From: Chitinophaga pinensis
Lineage (GTDB): Bacteria > Bacteroidota > Bacteroidia > SXHM01
NCBI GenBank assembly: GCA_945889235.1
Contig: CAMDBK010000179.1
Location: forward strand, 1-6,608
Direction of reading: 5' to 3'
Length of the DNA stretch: 6,608 nucleotides
Each line of letters starts with the position of its first letter. Position 1 is the stretch's first letter. The position numbers and the translations under genes are program-made. Under the pieces are notes generated by a model. That model made no database searches, was not told the DNA's origin, and saw nothing but the letters and a program-made list of their open reading frames with translations. This document shows positions 1 through 4,116 of this stretch, piece by piece.

Positions 1-30
1 AAAAACTTTCGCCAAAGAACTATCTGTATC

Positions 31-38
31 TAATTTTG
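31..38 (+). promoter_or_regulatory. Putative -7 promoter element for the T9SS-sorted protein
   Basis: TAATTTTG matches the Bacteroidota -7 consensus TAnnTTTG and lies 32 bases before the ATG at 71. A weak TTTCG upstream (7-11) is the only -33 candidate, at roughly the right spacing. Transcription would start near 43-45, giving a leader of about 27 bases. There is no Shine-Dalgarno sequence, which is normal in this phylum. The call rests on motif and position only; such 8-mers also occur by chance in AT-rich DNA. Confidence 0.45.
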
Positions 39-70
39 AAACGGTTTTCGGTTAAACAAAAACTAAAAGC

Positions 71-457
71 ATGAAAACATTTCTCCTCAAAACTTCGCTC
101 GCTTCATTGCTCGCAGTATTTATATTGAGCATTGCCGTGTTTTCTGAAACACTAAATATACGCTTGCCATTCACGAATAAAGGGAATGATTTAGCATCCG
201 TTATTATTCCGGAAGAGTTTACCGTAACTGTTTATCCAAATCCGAACAACGGGAAATTTGATATTCTTACTACCGGCAAAGGCGAAATAAAAGAAGTAAT
301 GATTTACAATGTGATTGGCGAAAAAGTATTTCACCAGTTGTTTGATGATGTTACGCTGAAAGCAGATATTTCTAACCTTGACAAAGGTTTATACCTATTA
401 CAGGTTTTCAACAAAACGCAAAACAAAATAATAACAAAACGTTTTTATATAGAGTAA
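71..457 (+). CDS. Small exported protein with T9SS type A C-terminal sorting domain
   Basis: This is a 128-residue protein. Residues 1-25 are a Sec signal peptide: Lys2 and Lys7, then a hydrophobic core from about 9 to 24. Residues about 53-128 form a type A C-terminal sorting domain, recognisable by VYPNPNNGKFDI (54-65), the central IYNVIGEKV (78-86), the NLDKGLYLLQV block (102-112) and the basic/aromatic end KRFYIE. In this family the domain directs export through the outer-membrane type IX system, after which it is normally removed or used for surface attachment. The remaining cargo is only about 25 residues with no recognisable domain, so function cannot be assigned. It could be a very small secreted factor or the surviving end of a once larger cargo gene. 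The start gives a complete signal peptide and follows a -7-like element. The next gene is convergent, and a terminator lies 26 bases past the stop. Confidence 0.87.
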   Translation: MKTFLLKTSLASLLAVFILSIAVFSETLNIRLPFTNKGNDLASVIIPEEFTVTVYPNPNNGKFDILTTGKGEIKEVMIYNVIGEKVFHQLFDDVTLKADISNLDKGLYLLQVFNKTQNKIITKRFYIE

Positions 458-482
458 TTGAGTGGGTGGGTTTAAAGTCGGG

Positions 483-518
483 AAAAGAGGGATGAGCAAT
501 CGTTCCTCTTTTTCTTTT
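483..518 (+). terminator. Intrinsic terminator after the T9SS-sorted gene
   Basis: The arms 483-492 (AAAAGAGGGA) and 503-512 (TTCCTCTTTT) form a 10-bp stem with one G-T wobble and a 10-base loop. On the plus strand it is followed by a T-rich tract (509-518, interrupted by one C). It ends the transcript of the gene that stops at 457. On the minus strand only four U residues follow the stem, so termination of the convergent reductase transcript here would be weaker. Confidence 0.7.
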
Positions 519-526
519 ACAGGAGT

Positions 527-590
527 TCGTCACCCTGAACTTGTTTCAGGGTCTCAATTTATAGATGCTGAAACAAGTTCAGGATGACGA
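527..590 (+). repeat. 64-bp REPIN-like compound palindrome, copy 1
   Basis: Two inverted arms of about 28 bases (527-554 and 563-590) flank an 8-base spacer. Each arm is itself a small hairpin around a CTTGT/ACAAG loop. Arm A pairs ACCCTGAA (532-539) with TTCAGGGT (545-552). Arm B has ATGCTGAA (565-572) opposite TTCAGGAT (578-585), with one mismatch. The outer ends are TCGTCA and TGACGA. The reverse complement of copy 2 at 2931-2994 matches this copy at 58 of 64 positions by my hand alignment. The nested-hairpin, paired-inverted layout is that of REP doublets (REPIN/BIME), which RAYT-type transposases are thought to mobilise; no such gene is in this window. The right end overlaps the last four codons, including the stop, of the minus-strand reductase. 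Confidence 0.85.
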
Positions 591-1628
591 TAAAAGGAAC
601 TGCATCGTATCCACACCATCTGCATAATCCCATAGCTCCGGTGATTGACTTTGTCCGAATGCAACACCTGAATTAAACTCACCCTGCATAGATGAAACAA
701 CACATTGTATTTCATTTTGTCTTGTTTCAAGTTCCTGTTTAACTTCTTCCAAATCTTTATAAAAGCTATAATTCAGGCGTGAAACAGGCGTAGATAAAAC
801 ACTATCATTTTTCAGCAACAGAAAACCATTATCAAAATGCTCCACTTTATTCACCAATAATATCGCTTTGTTATAATCGTAATTATTGGCGTATTTGGAG
901 TGAAACACAATCTTCTTACGGTTCTCAATTGCATTAAAGAAATTATCAAAATTATATCCTTCGGGCACATACAATTTTGAAACATTGCGGCAACCTAAAC
1001 CAAAATACATAAAGATATCATCGCCAAGCAGAACAAGCTGTTCAGGTGTTTCATTGCCTGTTAAAACAGCAACAGAATTTCTGTTCTTGCGGATGATGTT
1101 GGGATATTTCCCGAAGTAATATTCAAAATAGCGCGAGGTATTATTACTTCCAGTTGCAATGATGGCATCAATGTTCTCCAGTTTTCCTTCTTCAAAAATT
1201 ATACGGTCTTTAAAAAGCGGTTCAATAGAAATCAATTTTACTGCAAGTGCTTTCAACAATCTGTTATCCTGCGAAGACAGTTTGGCTACACAACTATTTC
1301 CCGATATCAATACACATAAAAAATCATGAAAGCCAACAAGGGGAATATTTCCCGCCATAATTACTCCTACCCTTTTAGGTTTATTATTTTCGGGGATAGT
1401 ATAACCGGCAATCCATTTTTCCAGTTTACTTTTTTCAAGCATTGACGAAAGCCCTGAAACAGCGCAGCTAACATTGTCTTCTGTAAACCAGCCGTTAAAA
1501 TGTGCCGAGCCCAGCATAAGGTTTTCAAACGTGTTCAGTTCCTCATTATCTGTCACCAACAACTTTTTAAACAATCCGAGAAACTTGCCTAATTCCGAGA
1601 ATGCCTTTATTTTTTTTTCAGTGTTCAA
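579..1628 (-). CDS. LuxC-family acyl-CoA reductase
   Basis: This 349-residue protein belongs to the LuxC-like acyl-CoA reductase family, which reduces activated fatty acyl groups to aldehydes with NAD(P)H; it is probably cytosolic. Family signs are RVGVIMAGNIPLVGFHDF (86-103), GSNNTSRYFEYYF (160-172), the IIRKNRNSVAVL block (178-189) and GLGCRNVSKLYVP (210-222), in which Cys213 is the expected thioester-forming nucleophile. It is shorter than bioluminescence LuxC (about 480 residues) but typical of the Bacteroidota branch. No luxD, luxE or luciferase gene is present, so light production is not implied. The start is TTG: an in-frame TAG lies seven codons upstream with no ATG in between, and the first internal Met is residue 38, after conserved-looking sequence. 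Codons 4-6 lie in a run of nine A. The last three residues (Ser-Ser-Ser) and the TGA come from the 64-bp repeat. It is divergent from a ferredoxin gene, its likely partner. Substrate and product are unknown. Confidence 0.9.
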   Translation of the reverse strand: MNTEKKIKAFSELGKFLGLFKKLLVTDNEELNTFENLMLGSAHFNGWFTEDNVSCAVSGLSSMLEKSKLEKWIAGYTIPENNKPKRVGVIMAGNIPLVGFHDFLCVLISGNSCVAKLSSQDNRLLKALAVKLISIEPLFKDRIIFEEGKLENIDAIIATGSNNTSRYFEYYFGKYPNIIRKNRNSVAVLTGNETPEQLVLLGDDIFMYFGLGCRNVSKLYVPEGYNFDNFFNAIENRKKIVFHSKYANNYDYNKAILLVNKVEHFDNGFLLLKNDSVLSTPVSRLNYSFYKDLEEVKQELETRQNEIQCVVSSMQGEFNSGVAFGQSQSPELWDYADGVDTMQFLLSSS

Positions 1629-1647
1629 TTTATATTTATTGATATGC

Positions 1648-1655
1648 TATATTTG
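1648..1655 (+). promoter_or_regulatory. -7 promoter element for the ferredoxin gene
   Basis: TATATTTG matches TAnnTTTG exactly and is followed by CA, as often seen in this phylum. It lies 48 bases before the ferredoxin ATG, giving a leader of about 43 bases. I see no convincing -33 TTTG at 17-20 bases upstream. It faces the minus-strand -7 element at 1662-1669. Confidence 0.6.
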
Positions 1656-1661
1656 CACCCG

Positions 1662-1669
1662 CAAAACTA
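1662..1669 (-). promoter_or_regulatory. -7 promoter element for the acyl-CoA reductase gene
   Basis: Read on the minus strand, this is TAGTTTTG, an exact TAnnTTTG match about 33 bases before the TTG start. The predicted leader is about 28 bases. It mirrors the plus-strand element at 1648-1655, with TTTGC and GCAAA flanking ACCC at the centre. RNA polymerase could therefore occupy only one of the two promoters at a time. Confidence 0.5.
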
Positions 1670-1703
1670 AGAACAATAAACTCTCAATTTAAAAACATAC
1701 AAA

Positions 1704-2051
1704 ATGGCTATTAAAATTACTGATGAATGTATCAACTGCGGGGCCTGCGAACCCGAGTGTCCGAACAACGCAATATATGAAGGCGGACAGGAATGGAGAT
1801 TTGCTGACGGCACTTCAGTTAAAGGTTCTTTTACCGGTTTCAGCGGAACAACTCTTGATGCAGAAACTGCGCAAGCACCTGTTTCAATGGATATTTATTA
1901 TATCGTTACCGATAAATGTACCGAGTGTGCCGGCTTTCATGATGAGCCGCAATGTGCTGCTGTTTGTCCTGTTGATTGCTGCGTACCTGATACCGACCAT
2001 CCAAATACTCCTGAAGAAAATTTAGGCAAAAAAGCATCGATGCACATTTAA
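1704..2051 (+). CDS. 2[4Fe-4S] dicluster ferredoxin
   Basis: This 115-residue soluble electron carrier shows two cluster motifs. The first is Cys9-x2-Cys12-x2-Cys15-x3-Cys19-Pro. The second is Cys72-x2-Cys75-x8-Cys84-x3-Cys88-Pro, the widened second motif of YfhL/Alvin-type bacterial ferredoxins. By analogy, Cys9, 12, 15 and 88 hold one cluster and Cys72, 75, 84 and 19 the other. Extra Cys92 and Cys93 follow, as in that subgroup. About 50 residues (20-71) separate the motifs, longer than in minimal clostridial ferredoxins. The ATG places the first Cys at residue 9, as usual. It is divergent from the acyl-CoA reductase, so it may carry electrons to or from that pathway, although LuxC enzymes themselves use NAD(P)H; the partner is inference. 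A terminator-like hairpin begins 20 bases after the stop, inside the next gene. Confidence 0.95.
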   Translation: MAIKITDECINCGACEPECPNNAIYEGGQEWRFADGTSVKGSFTGFSGTTLDAETAQAPVSMDIYYIVTDKCTECAGFHDEPQCAAVCPVDCCVPDTDHPNTPEENLGKKASMHI

Positions 2052-2057
2052 TACCGC

Positions 2058-2927
2058 ATGATAAAAATTTTAAAAGCGCTTTCACGCCTTGGGCGAGAGA
2101 GCGCTTTTTTATTTTCTTTTGTTTTCCAATCCTGTTTGCTTCATGCGCAAAACACTGAAGAGTTGTATGCTTCTACACGAGACACGCTGCTTGACCGTTT
2201 CAAACACATTCAGGAGCATCCACGGCTTTCGGAAGAAGTAAATGCAGACAATGATAAAATCGTTGCATCACTTGAAAGTTTCCTGAAACAAAAAGACGCT
2301 TTTGAATTTCGGTTTGAGTTGGGCAAGAATATGTCAGACATGGTTTCTCCAGATAAAAAAATGCGCATAATTTCATGGACACTTCCGCCAAGCTTTAGTG
2401 TATATCGCTGTTATGGATTTGTGCTGTACAAGAATTCAAAAACAAAAACTACAACCGTTTTCAAGTTGAAAGCAGCCGAAGAAAAATCAGAAAACGCAGA
2501 ACACAAAAGTTTTAATTACACTAACTGGCAAAGCTGTGTTTACTATAATCTACTCCAAAGAAAGAGCAAAGGAAAGACATACTACACACTGCTTGGCTGG
2601 AACGGAAACGATGGAATTACAACAAAGAAACTAATTGATGTTCTTACTTTTTCGGGAAAAGGAGAACCTGTTTTTGGTGCTCCCGTTTTTCAAATGAAGA
2701 AGCAGAAATGGTTCCGGATTATTTTTGAATATAACCCACAAGCCGTGATGTATCTTAACTACGATGAACAAAAAAAGATGATTGTGTTTGACCACCTTGC
2801 GCCCAATGACCCTATAAATACTGGGCGTTTCCAGTATTACGGGCCTGATTTCAGTATTGACGGCCTGCGTTACAAAAAAGGAATGTGGCAATTAGTAGAA
2901 GATGTAGATGCAAAAAATAAAAAATAA
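2058..2927 (+). CDS. Secreted conserved protein of unknown function
   Basis: This 289-residue protein resembles uncharacterised exported proteins I recall from Bacteroidota; I know no assigned function. Residues 1-31 look like a Sec signal peptide: Lys3, Lys6, Arg10 and Arg13, then a hydrophobic stretch from 16 to 30 ending in HAQ. Cys26 lies in FQSC, a poor lipobox, so lipoprotein status is unlikely. The mature part has an acidic/basic helix-like section (33-85), a block MSDMVSPDKKMRIISW (92-107), and the strongest block, KTYYTLLGWNGND followed by KKLIDVLTFSGKGEPVFGAP (173-209), then FEYNPQAVM and MIVFDHLAPNDP (223-252). These read as repeated beta strands. It starts six bases after the ferredoxin stop with no room for its own promoter unless that lies inside the upstream gene. 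Codons 5-17 overlap a strong hairpin. The next in-frame start candidate, TTG at 2136, would remove most of the signal peptide, so I keep 2058. Confidence 0.78.
   Translation: MIKILKALSRLGRESAFLFSFVFQSCLLHAQNTEELYASTRDTLLDRFKHIQEHPRLSEEVNADNDKIVASLESFLKQKDAFEFRFELGKNMSDMVSPDKKMRIISWTLPPSFSVYRCYGFVLYKNSKTKTTTVFKLKAAEEKSENAEHKSFNYTNWQSCVYYNLLQRKSKGKTYYTLLGWNGNDGITTKKLIDVLTFSGKGEPVFGAPVFQMKKQKWFRIIFEYNPQAVMYLNYDEQKKMIVFDHLAPNDPINTGRFQYYGPDFSIDGLRYKKGMWQLVEDVDAKNKK
2072..2110 (+). terminator. Terminator-like hairpin inside the start of the secreted-protein gene
   Basis: Bases 2072-2083 pair with 2097-2108 (12 pairs, one wobble, centred on AGCGCT/AGCGCT). After an A-A mismatch the stem continues with 2085-2088 pairing to 2092-2095 around a TTG loop. 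Six T follow (2105-2110), then a further T-rich stretch to 2120. It lies 20 bases past the ferredoxin stop, where that gene's terminator would be expected, yet it is within the predicted signal-peptide codons of the gene at 2058. Confidence 0.7.
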
Positions 2928-2930
2928 TAT

Positions 2931-2994
2931 TCGTCATGCTGAACTTGTTTCAGCATCTTTCAAATCAGACCCTGAAACAAGTTCAGGGTGACGC
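2931..2994 (-). repeat. 64-bp REPIN-like compound palindrome, copy 2 (inverted)
   Basis: This is the reverse-complement counterpart of the element at 527-590. It begins three bases after the preceding stop codon. Arm B pairs ATGCTGAA (2936-2943) perfectly with TTCAGCAT (2949-2956). Arm A pairs ACCCTGAA (2969-2976) perfectly with TTCAGGGT (2982-2989). The two arms are also inverted repeats of each other across an 8-base spacer. Differences from copy 1 lie mostly in that spacer. It sits between two plus-strand genes and could also act as a transcript-end hairpin, though no long T tract follows. Confidence 0.85.
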
Positions 2995-3014
2995 AATACA
3001 CAAAATAATTATTT

Positions 3015-3037
3015 TACTTTTGGCACGGAGTTTGGCA
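3015..3037 (+). promoter_or_regulatory. Overlapping -7-like and sigma-54-like promoter sequences
   Basis: TACTTTTG (3015-3022) fits the Bacteroidota -7 consensus TAnnTTTG. Overlapping it, TTGGCACGGAGTTTGGCA (3020-3037) resembles an RpoN promoter: the -24 element TTGGCACG is perfect. The -12 element reads TTGG at standard spacing instead of TTGC, or a GC one base too far away. Either promoter would give a leader of about 30-50 bases before the ATG at 3077. The sequence does not show which one is used. Confidence 0.45.
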
Positions 3038-3076
3038 ACAGGCTCAAAAAATTAAAAACTCAAAACCAATTACAAA

Positions 3077-4027
3077 ATGAAAAAAGCACTACTCCTACTC
3101 TTAGCTGTTTATGCTACGGTGCAAGCGTTTGCACAAACATCCAACCTTGTATTCTATTCATCAGGTGGTGAACGGTTTTATGTAATTTTGAATGGTATCG
3201 GTCAGAATGAAAAATCGGAAACCAATGTAAAAGTTACAGGATTACCGCAGCCTTACTACAAAACCAAAATTATTTTTGAAGACAAGGCTTTAGGCGAATT
3301 GGACAAAACGCTCAACTTCAATCCTGGTACCGAAACAGTTTTCAACGTAATGAAAAACAACAAAGGCGAATATGTTTGCCGCTGGCAGAGTGAAGTTCCT
3401 CTGGCACAGGCTCCACCACCGGCAGCCGGACAAAACGTACTGGTTTACACACAAACTGCGCCTGTTGGAAATGTAACATATACTGAACAAACTACTACTG
3501 TAACCACAGGAACACCTGGTGTTACTACCAATGTGAATGTAGGAGTTCCGGGGATAAATATGAATGTAAATATCAGCGACCCATATTATATGCCTCCGGC
3601 TACAACTACAACTACTTATTCAACAACTACTACCACTACATCTTCATCCAACAATTACAACAACAACAATTACCCTCCCCAAAATAATGCGCCAGCCATG
3701 AGCCCCGGAAGAGCGCACATCAATAATGATTGCTGGGCAGGTTCAACAAATTCAAGTGATTTTGACGGAATAAAAAGAAGTATCAGTTCAAATGGTTTTG
3801 ATGAAACACGCCTGAGCACGGCTAAATCCATCGTTCAGAAAAAATGCCTGACTTCAGCACAAGTGAAAGATATTTGTGAAATATTTGGTTTTGAGGATAC
3901 CAAACTTGATTTCGCGAAGTTTGCTTACGACTGGGTTTATGACCAAAGCAACTATTATGTAGTGAATGATGTTTTCGGATTTGAATCAAGCAAAACAGAA
4001 TTGAACAGTTTTATTTCAGGGTATTAA
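3077..4027 (+). CDS. Secreted DUF4476 domain protein with Thr/Asn-rich linker
   Basis: This is a 316-residue exported protein. Residues 1-20 are a clean signal peptide (MKKALLLLLAVYATVQAFAQ) with a likely cut after AFAQ. Residues 21-105 form an N-terminal beta-rich region (LVFYSSGGERFYVILNG and onward), which I recall pairing with DUF4476 in Bacteroidota. Residues 106-210 are a low-complexity linker: a Pro/Ala stretch (109-117), TTNVNVGVPGINMNVNIS (150-167), a Thr/Ser run (176-191) and an Asn/Tyr/Pro run (192-205). Residues about 215-313 are the DUF4476 domain, a helical repeat-like module seen in DFDGIKRSISSNGFDETRLS, the Lys-Cys-Leu-Thr segment (256-259), QVKDICEIFGFEDTKLDFAKFAYD and the closing NDVFGFESSKTELNSFI. 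The domain's biochemical role is unknown; exported location is inferred from the signal. The gene is probably monocistronic, with its own promoter candidate and a strong terminator. Confidence 0.9.
   Translation: MKKALLLLLAVYATVQAFAQTSNLVFYSSGGERFYVILNGIGQNEKSETNVKVTGLPQPYYKTKIIFEDKALGELDKTLNFNPGTETVFNVMKNNKGEYVCRWQSEVPLAQAPPPAAGQNVLVYTQTAPVGNVTYTEQTTTVTTGTPGVTTNVNVGVPGINMNVNISDPYYMPPATTTTTYSTTTTTTSSSNNYNNNNYPPQNNAPAMSPGRAHINNDCWAGSTNSSDFDGIKRSISSNGFDETRLSTAKSIVQKKCLTSAQVKDICEIFGFEDTKLDFAKFAYDWVYDQSNYYVVNDVFGFESSKTELNSFISGY
3602..3673 (+). repeat. Degenerate ACA/ACT/AAC trinucleotide tract
   Basis: Codons 176-199 of the DUF4476 gene are almost all ACA, ACT, ACC, TCA and AAC/AAT, giving Thr6-Tyr-Ser-Thr6-Ser3 followed by Asn-rich sequence. 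The tract keeps frame for any triplet gain or loss, so linker length could vary between strains without breaking the gene. Confidence 0.7.
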
Positions 4028-4048
4028 TAATCAGTCGTTGATAACATG

Positions 4049-4083
4049 AAAGTCTCTCGCCTTAGGCGAGAGACTTTTTTTTT
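4049..4083 (+). terminator. Strong intrinsic terminator after the DUF4476 gene
   Basis: This is a perfect 13-bp stem (4049-4061 with 4065-4077), three-base loop TTA, and nine consecutive T (4075-4083). It lies 21 bases past the DUF4476 stop and 33 bases before serC, so serC needs its own promoter. Its core CGCCTTAGGCGAGAGA matches the hairpin at 2085-2100 at 15 of 16 positions. Confidence 0.92.
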
Positions 4084-4084
4084 G
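4077..4084 (+). promoter_or_regulatory. Weak -7-like element for the serC operon
   Basis: TTTTTTTG followed by CA differs from TAnnTTTG only at the second base and would give a leader of about 27 bases before serC. It reuses the T tract of the terminator just upstream. No better candidate is visible between that terminator and the ATG at 4117. No -33 element is evident. Confidence 0.3.
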
Positions 4085-4116
4085 CAACTTGCAGCGGATT
4101 TAAACCAAAAAATACA

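Noticed and set aside
527..590. The palindrome as a simple bidirectional terminator
   Set aside because: No T tract follows on either strand, a second inverted copy exists, and a proper terminator already lies at 483-518.
579..1628. Bioluminescence (lux) function for the LuxC-like gene
   Set aside because: No luxA, luxB, luxD or luxE is present, and the short Bacteroidota form is widespread in non-luminous species as far as I recall.
1474..1692. 72-codon plus-strand frame opposite the reductase start
   Set aside because: It is antisense to the reductase N-terminus and runs through both promoter elements; no supporting motif.
1723..2025. 100-codon plus-strand frame inside the ferredoxin gene
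   Set aside because: It is shifted relative to the Cys-motif frame and lacks family signs; the ferredoxin frame is unambiguous.
2124..2150. Lipoprotein signal at Cys26 of the secreted protein
   Set aside because: The FQSC context lacks the Leu-like residue at -3, and a HAQ signal-peptidase-I-type end follows directly.
2200..2391. Short minus-strand frames opposite the secreted-protein gene (also 2631-2891)
   Set aside because: They have no promoter, start context or domain; they are shadows of the plus-strand gene.
527..2994. The two repeats as a CRISPR array or transposon ends
   Set aside because: There are only two copies, inverted and 2.3 kb apart, with no spacers, cas genes or transposase between them; the genes between look like ordinary chromosomal genes.
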